Of a stretch of DNA of 31,112 nt, positions 18,333-24,694 are shown piece by piece. The DNA is from a virus: IMG/VR virus record IMGVR_UViG_3300023176_002229, positions 1 through 31,112 of that record, one strand, 5' to 3'. Numbering within the stretch: position 1 is the stretch's first letter; every line of letters begins with the position of its first letter. A program made the position numbers and the translations under genes. The notes beneath the pieces were generated by a model. It did not search any database and was not told the origin of the DNA. It was given only the letters and a program-made list of their open reading frames with translations.

Positions 18333-19182
18333 AGTCGCTCAAGTTCAAGCGTTTTTAGGCATTGCTGTAGACGGCGTATTTGGACCTCAAACACATGCTG
18401 CTGTATGTAAGTGGCAGCGAGCTAATGATTTAATTCCAGACGGTATCGTAGGGCCACGAACATGGGAGGCTATGGATCTGGTGTCTACAGACGACTCTGA
18501 AAAGTCATACGTCACGAGCAATGGGCTTGTAGTAAACAAGAACTTTATGCCTGGTCATGAATACTGTCAGGGACCAGTAAAACCAGAGTGGGTGTTTTTA
18601 CACCATACGGCTGGGTGGAACAACCCGTTCAGAACAATCAACAACTGGGCTAAAGACACTAGAGGAAGAATAGCAACAGAATTTGTTCTAGGAGGACAGT
18701 CTATCAAAGGAAACGACGACAAGTATGACGGTGTTTTAGTACAGGCATTCCCTCAAGGTAACTGGGGTTATCACTTGGGAAAGAACGGTTCGTTTGAGAT
18801 GCACAAGAAGTCTGTCGGTATCGAGGTAAATAACTTCGGGTATATCAAAAACGGTAAGACGTATGCTGGGACCATTCCAGATCCTTCTCAAATCGTTACA
18901 TTAAAAAAGAAGTTCCGAGGGTATAAAGACTGGCATCGTTATTCTGACGCTCAGATCGAGACCCTTAGACTGTGGATCTTGTGGATTGCAGAGCGAGACA
19001 ATATCGATGTACGTGCTGGACTTCCTGCTCTCATCAAAGAAAAAGGAGCAGACGCTTTTGAGTGGAACGAAGATGCTTACTACGGTAAAGTAAAAGGTTT
19101 GTGGACACACACGAACGTCAGGAAAGACAAGTCTGATATGTTCCCACAAGAGGAGCTCATGGATATGTTAGTATCACTGTAA
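18301..19182 (+). CDS. Endolysin: PG_binding_1 plus N-acetylmuramoyl-L-alanine amidase (Amidase_2)
   Basis: Residues 1-58 form a peptidoglycan-binding domain (LRIGKSGPEVAQVQAFLGIA, VDGVFGPQTHAAVCKWQRAN, DGIVGPRTWEAM). Residues about 85-293 form an Amidase_2 (T7 lysozyme/PGRP-like) domain: FLHHTAGW (H101, H102), GYHLG (H158), SVGIEVNN (E175) and a C-terminal WTHTNVRKDKSDMFPQEEL (H270, D278), supplying zinc ligands and catalytic residues. It cuts the bond between N-acetylmuramic acid and L-alanine to lyse the cell. There is no signal peptide, so a holin is expected elsewhere; none is adjacent. The binding domain being N-terminal is common for this class. Confidence 0.92.
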   Translation: MILRIGKSGPEVAQVQAFLGIAVDGVFGPQTHAAVCKWQRANDLIPDGIVGPRTWEAMDLVSTDDSEKSYVTSNGLVVNKNFMPGHEYCQGPVKPEWVFLHHTAGWNNPFRTINNWAKDTRGRIATEFVLGGQSIKGNDDKYDGVLVQAFPQGNWGYHLGKNGSFEMHKKSVGIEVNNFGYIKNGKTYAGTIPDPSQIVTLKKKFRGYKDWHRYSDAQIETLRLWILWIAERDNIDVRAGLPALIKEKGADAFEWNEDAYYGKVKGLWTHTNVRKDKSDMFPQEELMDMLVSL

Positions 19183-19316
19183 TGGCAAAGCAAGTAAACA
19201 ATTACGCTCCAACTCGAAACAAGGTTAATCGACCTGGGGTACACTCGAAGACAAAGACGTCCCAGAGCAAAAACAGCAAAAACTACAAAAAGGCTTATCG
19301 TGGGCAGGGGAGATAA
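19182..19316 (+). CDS. Small basic conserved-type phage protein, 44 aa
   Basis: The ATG shares its A with the TAA of the endolysin gene (TAATG). The peptide MAKQVNNYAPTRNKVNRPGV, then HSKTKTSQSKNSKNYKKAYR and GQGR is very basic and Asn/Ser-rich. It resembles a short phage protein with the pattern 'N-R-P-G-V-H-x-K-T-K-T-S', of unknown role. It overlaps the next gene's GTG start by 17 bp. It is too small to contain a folded domain; RNA or DNA binding is plausible. Confidence 0.65.
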   Translation: MAKQVNNYAPTRNKVNRPGVHSKTKTSQSKNSKNYKKAYRGQGR

Positions 19317-20064
19317 AAAGTCTGTTTGTTTTTTCATGGTGTACTATAAACGTCCTGAACTGACAAGGATGTCTTTTTGGCACATGGCTAAGGTTATAAA
19401 AAAATTTACCGAGGCTGGTCATGAATGCTGCGGCATTGTAATAGGCAACGAGCCAGAACAAGCTGAGTATTGCGAAAGCCTTGGGTTGGAGCACCTAGAG
19501 CACGGAAACGCTGATCTTTCTAAGAAGTTTGAGTTTGCTTGGCGCGAAGCGATGAAAAAAGAAACCAGCTATATATGCTGGCTTGGGAGTAATAACGTAA
19601 ACTCAGATGAGTTTTGGGACAAAGCATTAGAAAAAATAAACGGACAAGCCGTAGTTTCTTTTGGAACTAAGAACTTCACGATTGTCGATATAAACAAAGA
19701 GAATCAGAAGACCATGGCTTGGACCAGAAGAAGGTTTCATTTGTGTTCTTGCGGTCAGTTCTTCTACAGGTACACGCTAAACAAGACTGTAGACTTTTCT
19801 ACTGTATTTCAAAAGACCAAGAATAAAGAAGGTCGTACCGACTTTGATGGTAGCATGAATCACACTCTCGTAGGAAGATGGGGAGAAGAGTGTTTTGAGC
19901 CGCTAGAGTCCGACCCGCTAGACTGTATTGACGTTAAGTCAGACGTCGATATTCATCCTTTTAAAAGATACGAAACTGGAAGGTATCCTCAACACTACAC
20001 GAGAAATGAGATCTTCGAGAAGTTCGAAGAGTTGAAGATGCTGGAGGATGGCTACTTTAAATAA
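19300..20064 (+). CDS. Putative glycosyltransferase-like protein, 254 aa
   Basis: The first strand, SVCFFMVYYKRPELTRMSFW, looks like strand 1 of GT-A type glycosyltransferases, followed by a helix (HMAKVIKKFTEAGHECCGIV) and a second strand with IGNEPEQAEY. WLGSNNVNSDEFWDKAL (about 94-110) takes the place of the usual SDD loop, then RFHLCSCGQFFYRY and DFDGSMN. This layout resembles phage proteins placed near GT2 enzymes. It might modify virion proteins or host surface sugars. The catalytic DxD is not clear, so activity is uncertain. I use the GTG at 19300, since the ATG at 19336 would cut into the first strand. Confidence 0.6.
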   Translation: MGRGDKKSVCFFMVYYKRPELTRMSFWHMAKVIKKFTEAGHECCGIVIGNEPEQAEYCESLGLEHLEHGNADLSKKFEFAWREAMKKETSYICWLGSNNVNSDEFWDKALEKINGQAVVSFGTKNFTIVDINKENQKTMAWTRRRFHLCSCGQFFYRYTLNKTVDFSTVFQKTKNKEGRTDFDGSMNHTLVGRWGEECFEPLESDPLDCIDVKSDVDIHPFKRYETGRYPQHYTRNEIFEKFEELKMLEDGYFK

Positions 20065-20474
20065 TTGTAGAAACGCTGCACCGCTAGCCTACCTTTCTGC
20101 GACAGCGCATATCGAACTCTGTAATTGTATTTTGTTTCATCACGGAACAAATGATCCTCTAGAGTTTGAGACGGTGTAAGCTTATCAAAGTGCTTATAAA
20201 AATACCCAGAAGCAACCAGTGGGTATACCATTCTGTCTGCTAGGTTGCTTTTATTCATGCCGTAGTTCTCTGCTAACCACGAAATAGTAAAGAACTCCAG
20301 GTCGTAGACGAATAAAAGTAAGTACAGGTACGACTTTGTTAAGTCTGGGGTTGATTCTAAAAAGTCGTTTGTAGCGCCCCTCAAATTCTTTAGGTGGTTT
20401 TGCTTTACGTACTTGTCTGGAAGAACTGAAAAGTCTCGAAACAACCTTGTCTTTCTAACGGTGGACTTAGGCAT
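20052..20474 (-). CDS. Winged-helix (MarR-like) regulator, only leftward gene in the late arm
   Basis: The 140-aa protein begins MPKSTVRKTRLFRDFSVLPD. The central part, SYLYLLLFVYDLEFFTISWL then AENYGMNKSNLADRMVYPLV, fits a winged helix-turn-helix, with ASGYFYKHFDKLTPS as wing and YNYRVRYALSQKGRLAVQRF as final helix, as in MarR-type regulators. It is the only leftward gene within the rightward arm and overlaps the glycosyltransferase gene tail to tail by 13 bp. It is divergent from the 20515 gene with a 40-bp gap that contains a promoter, so it could regulate that promoter or itself. No dimerisation partner or ligand is evident. Confidence 0.72.
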   Translation of the reverse strand: MPKSTVRKTRLFRDFSVLPDKYVKQNHLKNLRGATNDFLESTPDLTKSYLYLLLFVYDLEFFTISWLAENYGMNKSNLADRMVYPLVASGYFYKHFDKLTPSQTLEDHLFRDETKYNYRVRYALSQKGRLAVQRFYNYLK

Positions 20475-20487
20475 AACTATTATGTTG

Positions 20488-20495
20488 TATCTTTG
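20488..20495 (+). promoter_or_regulatory. -7 element (TATCTTTG) in the divergent 20475-20514 gap
   Basis: TATCTTTG is followed by a leader of 19 nt (AGATAAACAAATTTACATC) and the ATG at 20515. It should drive the genes from 20515 to the terminase. The winged-helix regulator starts just left of it, so this gap is a good candidate operator. Confidence 0.6.
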
Positions 20496-20514
20496 AGATA
20501 AACAAATTTACATC

Positions 20515-20820
20515 ATGAACCCTAAAGACACCCTCTTCTTCGCCGAAATGTACTCACTCGTCAAGAAGATGGAGGAGGTTATCGACGAATTCGAAATGAA
20601 AGATCGAGTTTTAGCATCCATTGTCGTAGGAGTCATTGACTTAGACGAAATTGAATACGGAGATAATTCCGCAGAGATGAAGACCATGTACAGCTTCAAT
20701 CTTCAGAACAGAGAAGAGCTGAACGCTGTAAAAGAGGTCATGGATAACGCCTATGTTGATGAGGATGACGACATTGATCTATCTGATCTTTTGGGTGATT
20801 TAGGAATATCCTTAAACTAA
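20515..20820 (+). CDS. Acidic hypothetical protein, 101 aa
   Basis: The product begins MNPKDTLFFAEMYSLVKKME and has a helix (EEVIDEFEMKDRVLASIVVG), a strand and a strongly acidic C-terminus (DNAYVDEDDDIDLSDLLGDL). No family is recognised. It is the first gene behind the 20488 promoter and is joined to the next gene by TAATG at 20820. There is no membrane segment. Confidence 0.74.
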   Translation: MNPKDTLFFAEMYSLVKKMEEVIDEFEMKDRVLASIVVGVIDLDEIEYGDNSAEMKTMYSFNLQNREELNAVKEVMDNAYVDEDDDIDLSDLLGDLGISLN

Positions 20821-21056
20821 TGGAAGGACTTATTAGAAAAATTGTCGTTGGGAAAGAACCCAAGGACGGAATGGCATATTACGTTGGTATGCGAGCTGGA
20901 AAAGGCGAAGTTTCAGCTATTTTAGAAGATGACAGATATCTTCATAAATTTGGCAAGAAAAGGTACTTGGTTTACATTGAAAGCGATGAAGGAACACTTC
21001 TCTGGAAGAGCATCGATGAAATGCCATGCATGCTAGAATTTGATTTAAATTTTTAA
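20820..21056 (+). CDS. Small conserved-type phage protein, 78 aa
   Basis: The product begins MEGLIRKIVVGKEPKDGMAY and continues YVGMRAGKGEVSAILEDD, then KKRYLVYIESDEGTLLWKSI and a closing LEFDLNF. The beta-rich layout with 'VGKxPKxxMAYxVG' and 'LWK' resembles small proteins upstream of phage structural genes, of unknown function. It begins at a TAATG junction and ends 3 bp before the GroES-like gene. Confidence 0.74.
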   Translation: MEGLIRKIVVGKEPKDGMAYYVGMRAGKGEVSAILEDDRYLHKFGKKRYLVYIESDEGTLLWKSIDEMPCMLEFDLNF

Positions 21057-21059
21057 TCA

Positions 21060-21644
21060 ATGAAAACATTTAACCTGTTTGTCGTAAAAATCGACAAGCT
21101 GATTAATGATAAAATCACCACGGAAAGTGGATTAGAGTTATACATAGACAACAAATACAATGAGTTTAAAAACAGAACAACCGAAGCGCCCGTCGTGGCT
21201 GTCCCGTTTAAGTACGACACGGGTGTGGAAGTGGATGACACACTTTATTTCCATCATCTTGTTGTTATTAACGACGGTCAGCCTCTTACTGGCGAGGATA
21301 ATCACTACCTTGTACGCTACGATCCTGATCATACCATTAATAACCAGGCTATTGCTTACAAGTCTGCAAAGACTGGCGAAATACATCCGTTGGCGGGCTG
21401 GGCGCTTCTCGAAGGAGTGGAAGAAGACGAAGAAGAGCAGTCTGGTGTTATCGAAGTTGTCAGACTTAAAGATAGCCCTGTCACGAAAGGCATGGTTGCT
21501 TTTGCGCCGCCTTGGGTGGAGCAGCTAGGCCTTAAGCCTGGAGATGTAGTTGGGTTTAGAAAGAATATGGATTACCGTATCAATATTGACGGTAAGGAGT
21601 ATTATCGCGTCCGCGCAGAAGACCTGATGTATGTCGAAGTCTAA
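21060..21644 (+). CDS. Putative GroES-like co-chaperonin, 194 aa
   Basis: Two halves each resemble a GroES beta-barrel. The N-terminal half reads NLFVVKIDKLINDKITTESG then VVAVPFKYDTGVEVDDTLYF; the C-terminal half reads GVIEVVRLKDSPVTKGMVAF then LGLKPGDVVGFRKNMDYRIN and DGKEYYRVRAEDLMYVEV. The 'K-x-GD-V-x-F ... DGKEYYRV-x-x-x-D' pattern is typical of GroES. T4 gp31 is a known phage co-chaperonin that adapts host GroEL for capsid folding; a similar role is inferred. The acidic stretch between halves (EGVEEDEEEQSG) could be the linker or mobile loop. The length is about twice GroES, which supports two domains. Confidence 0.62.
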   Translation: MKTFNLFVVKIDKLINDKITTESGLELYIDNKYNEFKNRTTEAPVVAVPFKYDTGVEVDDTLYFHHLVVINDGQPLTGEDNHYLVRYDPDHTINNQAIAYKSAKTGEIHPLAGWALLEGVEEDEEEQSGVIEVVRLKDSPVTKGMVAFAPPWVEQLGLKPGDVVGFRKNMDYRINIDGKEYYRVRAEDLMYVEV

Positions 21645-21921
21645 GTTTACTACTATTAGCGCTGCTGAGCGCCTTATGCAAAGCATGGAGGTGGCTATCA
21701 ACAACATGATCGAAGAGGTTAAGAAGCCTGTCGATCCTGAAGCTGGTGGATCTGCTCGAAAAGCTGAACTTCAGTCCATTAAACAGACTGCTATCGACTG
21801 CAAAGAACTACTGGTAGAGCGCCAGAGACTAGAACAAATGGTTAAAGACCTCAAAGACAATGGAGAAATCGAACAAGAAAAAGACTACTCAGGTGGATTC
21901 GCAGAAAGGTTCTCAAAGTAA
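21631..21921 (+). CDS. Coiled-coil hypothetical protein, 96 aa
   Basis: The product begins MSKSKFTTISAAERLMQSME and is predicted by eye to be a long charged helix (AELQSIKQTAIDCKELLVER, QRLEQMVKDLKDNGEIEQEK). It overlaps the GroES-like gene by 14 bp. Its position a few genes before the large terminase would suit a small terminase subunit, which often contains coiled coils, but I see no convincing DNA-binding domain. The function is open. Confidence 0.7.
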   Translation: MSKSKFTTISAAERLMQSMEVAINNMIEEVKKPVDPEAGGSARKAELQSIKQTAIDCKELLVERQRLEQMVKDLKDNGEIEQEKDYSGGFAERFSK

Positions 21922-22042
21922 CGCTAGCGGCCTCATCTATTGGGACGACTACAACTTTGATAATCAGACAGATACGGCTGGTTACTTAAAGGAAGACTTT
22001 AACATTATCTACGATGCTCCAGCAAGACGGAACACTAACTAG
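21860..22042 (+). CDS. Possible small protein, 60 aa
   Basis: The frame starts at 21860, overlapping the previous gene by 62 bp, and stops at 22042. The product, MEKSNKKKTTQVDSQKGSQS then NASGLIYWDDYNFDNQTDTA, has a basic/polar start and an acidic, Tyr-rich second half. The large overlap lowers confidence, but the gap between 21921 and the next start would otherwise be unoccupied and the composition is protein-like. The family is not recognised. Confidence 0.45.
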   Translation: MEKSNKKKTTQVDSQKGSQSNASGLIYWDDYNFDNQTDTAGYLKEDFNIIYDAPARRNTN

Positions 22043-22265
22043 TTACCCTTCTTCAATAGATTATTACAGCGATGAATGGACTCATGAATGGAGTAGTGGT
22101 GTGGATGGCACCGCACATTTTAACCCATGTAACACACCTAACCCACCGTGGTGGTGCGAAGAAAACGAGCCAGTCCCGATCGAACCGAACATTTTAATAA
22201 TTGTTGGAATGTTCACATATGGAGTCTTACTTTTGAAGAAATGCACCCGTAGCTCAGTTGGATAG
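22014..22265 (+). CDS. Membrane-anchored hypothetical protein whose C-terminus reads into a tRNA gene, 83 aa
   Basis: The product begins [20 protein letters not shown], has an aromatic and Pro-rich middle ([20 protein letters not shown]) and one hydrophobic segment ([17 protein letters not shown], residues 60-76). The final CTRSSVG and the stop codon are encoded by the 5' half of tRNA-Arg (22243-22265). The N-terminus overlaps the 21860 frame by 29 bp. A single C-terminal membrane helix could suit a holin or spanin-like protein, as none is found near the endolysin, but this is speculative. It may also be a truncated gene ended by the tRNA. Confidence 0.5.
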   Translation: MLQQDGTLTSYPSSIDYYSDEWTHEWSSGVDGTAHFNPCNTPNPPWWCEENEPVPIEPNILIIVGMFTYGVLLLKKCTRSSVG

Positions 22266-22316
22266 AGCATCTGCCTTCTAAGCAGACGGTCACAGGTTCG
22301 AATCCTGTCGGGTGTA
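22243..22316 (+). tRNA. tRNA-Arg (anticodon TCT)
   Basis: A complete cloverleaf is visible: acceptor GCACCCG/CGGGTGT (first pair G-U), D arm GCTC/GAGC around AGTTGGATA, anticodon stem TCTGC/GCAGA with loop CTTCTAA (anticodon TCT), variable CGGTC, T arm ACAGG-TTCGAAT-CCTGT and discriminator A. No CCA is encoded. It reads AGA, a codon heavily used by the basic late proteins of this arm, so it probably supports their translation. Confidence 0.97.
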
Positions 22317-22334
22317 CGAATTAAATTAAACAAC

Positions 22335-22523
22335 ATGCCAGACTTACATTGTCCAGAATGCGGTAAGGAACGCTTTGAGCGATCGCTTACTATGAAAGTA
22401 AAAGACGGGAAAACCTACTATGTCGAAGGGCGCTGCGAATGCGGAGCTCAAATGGAACTCACTAACCCAAAAACTGGTGTTGCATCTTTGGGAAAAATGG
22501 GTAGATTTGGAAGAAGTTATTGA
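22335..22523 (+). CDS. Zinc-ribbon protein, 62 aa
   Basis: The product begins MPDLHCPECGKERFERSLTM and contains CPECG (6-10) and a second knuckle CECG (34-37), the four Cys of a zinc ribbon separated by a beta hairpin. The C-terminus is Gly-rich and basic (SLGKMGRFGRSY). It lies between the tRNA and the terminase; its TGA overlaps the terminase ATG (TGATG). Small zinc ribbons beside terminases may assist DNA packaging, but the role here is not established. Confidence 0.75.
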   Translation: MPDLHCPECGKERFERSLTMKVKDGKTYYVEGRCECGAQMELTNPKTGVASLGKMGRFGRSY

Positions 22524-24649
22524 TGTCCAATTTAATAGACATAGAAGGATATGAAACTAAGGGGATTAAGATCGACCCTAACCGTACAGAAGGAGAAGTC
22601 ATCGAACTCCATGGGCTACTCGTGGTACTCCCAAAGAAACCACCCAGATCGCAGATTCTCTTCCATGACTTACCAAAGTCAATGCAGCTGTGGAAGAGGA
22701 TACCTATGCCAGAGGAATTGCAGCGGATACGCAGTATGGATGAGTGGCTCGAAAAGCCTGCCGAGTTTCGGAAAAAGTTTCATTCTTACATCGAACAAGA
22801 GTTTCAGCGTAGGCGTGACGGTGTTTGGTTTTACAATAATGGGGAACCTACGTATATTACAGGGCGACACTATATGTTTCTACAATGGTCTAAAATTGAT
22901 ATCGGATATCCATCATACCTCGCTTTCCAAAAGGAAATCTTTCTCCACATGGCTGCTTGCGAAGCTGATCCCCGTTGTTTCGGTCAGCTTTATACTAAGT
23001 GTCGTCGTTCTGGCTACACTAATATATGCTCTGCTGTCCTTGTGGACGAAGCTAGTCAAGTTAAAGAGAAGCTTCTGGGTATTCAGTCAAAGACTGGTAA
23101 GGACTCCCAGGAAAACATTTTCATGAAGAAGGTGGTTTCGATATTTCGCAGCTACCCATTTTTCTTCAAGCCAATTCAGGATGGTACTACGAATCCCCGC
23201 ATGGAGCTCGCTTTCAGAGAACCTTCGAAGAGAATTACTAAGAAGAACAAAACCTCGAACAGAGGAGACGCTCTCAACACAGTTGTAAATTGGAAGAACA
23301 CTACGAATAACGCATATGACGGGGAGAAGCTACACATGCTGTATCTGGACGAGGCTGGAAAATGGGAAAAGCCAGCAGACATCCGTGAGGCATGGAGAAT
23401 TGAAAGAACCTGTCTTATTGTAGGTAAAAGGGTTGTTGGGAAAGCTCTAGTTGGCAGCACCGTCAACCCAATGGACAAAGGCGGTAAAGAATATAGAGAC
23501 CTATGGGCTGATTCAGACCCGAATGAAAGAAACAACAATGGGAGGACTAGATCTGGATTGTATAGGATTTTTATTCCAGCTTACGATGCGCTTGAAGGGT
23601 TCTTTGACAAGCACGGAAACCCAGTAGTTGATGACCCAGAGAAAGAGCTTATTGGCGTAGACGGCGACTTTGTTGATCAAGGGAGTAAAAAATATCTTAA
23701 AAACGAAAGGCATTCATTTAAGGACGACCCTTCAGAGCTAAACGAGATTATTAGGCAATTTCCGTTCACTGAAGACGAAGCATTCAGGGACAGCATCGAG
23801 GGAAGCTTGTTTAACATTGGTAAGATTTACCAGCAAATTGAGCATAACGACAGCCTATACCCTAATCCAATAGTTCAGGGCAATTTTGTATGGAGGACAA
23901 AAGACGAAGAGGTCGTTTTTTCTCCAGATCCAAACGGAAGGTTTCGCGTTGCCTGGCTTCCGCCTGACCATCTAAGAAATAAAAAGGCCGACGAGAGAGG
24001 AAAGAGAGTAGCTCCAAACGGACATATTGGAGTTGGAGGCGTTGACTCATATGACCTAGATGCAACTGTTGACGGGAGAGGATCCAAGGGTGCGCTGCAT
24101 CTTTACAACAAATTCAATATGGACGCTCCTCCAAATACATTTGTTGTTGAGTACGCTTCACGTCCAGATCTAGCAAGCATATTCTACGAAGACGTATTAA
24201 TGTGCGCTTTTTTCTATGGGTATCCGATACTTATAGAGAATAACAAATACGGGATTGCAAGATACTTTGAGTCAAGAGGCTATGATGGCTACTTGATGGA
24301 TAGACCATCTCACCTTAAAAACAATAGCTCCAGCTCTAACGTAAAAACAAAAGGCATTCCGTCTAATTCTCAAGATGTGATTCAGGCTCATGCTCATGCG
24401 ATTGAAGCTTATATTCACGATCACGTTGGCGTAAACTTAGAAGATGGGTCGATGGGTAAAATGCTATTTAACAGAACTTTAGAGGACTGGATCGGATACA
24501 AGATAGACAAGCGAACTAAGTTTGACTTGACGATTAGCTCGGGATTAGCGCTGCTTGCAGCGCAAAAAGAAAAGAAAGAAAAGAAGAAAACAGACTTTTC
24601 CGACAAGAAATTTTTTAGGACTCACAAGCCAAAAGCCTGGCACTTGTAG
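22523..24649 (+). CDS. Terminase large subunit (TerL)
   Basis: The 708-aa protein has the two-domain layout of phage packaging motors. The ATPase domain shows a deviant Walker A TKCRRSGYT (about 158-166) and Walker B LHMLYLDEAGKW (D276, E277), preceded by the RRDGVWFYNNGEPTYITG block near residue 98. The nuclease domain shows IGVGGVDSYD (D508, D511) and ILIENNKYG (E572) as RNase H-like acidic residues. It pumps DNA into proheads and cuts it. The frame opens with TTG at 22520; I use the ATG at 22523 because it overlaps the zinc-ribbon stop as TGATG. The C-terminus is basic (KEKKEKKKTDFSDKKFFRTH). Confidence 0.92.
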   Translation: MSNLIDIEGYETKGIKIDPNRTEGEVIELHGLLVVLPKKPPRSQILFHDLPKSMQLWKRIPMPEELQRIRSMDEWLEKPAEFRKKFHSYIEQEFQRRRDGVWFYNNGEPTYITGRHYMFLQWSKIDIGYPSYLAFQKEIFLHMAACEADPRCFGQLYTKCRRSGYTNICSAVLVDEASQVKEKLLGIQSKTGKDSQENIFMKKVVSIFRSYPFFFKPIQDGTTNPRMELAFREPSKRITKKNKTSNRGDALNTVVNWKNTTNNAYDGEKLHMLYLDEAGKWEKPADIREAWRIERTCLIVGKRVVGKALVGSTVNPMDKGGKEYRDLWADSDPNERNNNGRTRSGLYRIFIPAYDALEGFFDKHGNPVVDDPEKELIGVDGDFVDQGSKKYLKNERHSFKDDPSELNEIIRQFPFTEDEAFRDSIEGSLFNIGKIYQQIEHNDSLYPNPIVQGNFVWRTKDEEVVFSPDPNGRFRVAWLPPDHLRNKKADERGKRVAPNGHIGVGGVDSYDLDATVDGRGSKGALHLYNKFNMDAPPNTFVVEYASRPDLASIFYEDVLMCAFFYGYPILIENNKYGIARYFESRGYDGYLMDRPSHLKNNSSSSNVKTKGIPSNSQDVIQAHAHAIEAYIHDHVGVNLEDGSMGKMLFNRTLEDWIGYKIDKRTKFDLTISSGLALLAAQKEKKEKKKTDFSDKKFFRTHKPKAWHL

Positions 24650-24655
24650 TTTTAC

Positions 24656-24663
24656 TATATTTG
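24656..24663 (+). promoter_or_regulatory. -7 element (TATATTTG) before the portal gene
   Basis: TATATTTG lies 6 nt after the terminase stop. It is followed closely by ATGAGTTAA, a two-codon frame, and then by the portal ATG at 24695. A late promoter for portal and fibre genes is likely; the tiny leaderless frame might couple translation. Confidence 0.5.
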
Positions 24664-24694
24664 CAATGAGTTAAAATGACTCTACTTATTGCAG

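Noticed and set aside
21160-21528. 122-codon rightward frame inside the GroES-like gene
   Set aside because: Shadow frame, low-complexity Leu/Thr/Ser; the overlapping frame has clear domain patterns.
22082-22336. 84-codon leftward frame antisense to tRNA-Arg
   Set aside because: Its start, [13 protein letters not shown], is the known spurious translation of an antisense tRNA; it opposes good genes.
22551-23126. 191-codon rightward frame inside the terminase gene
   Set aside because: Out of frame with a strong TerL; Ser/Cys/Arg-rich shadow composition.
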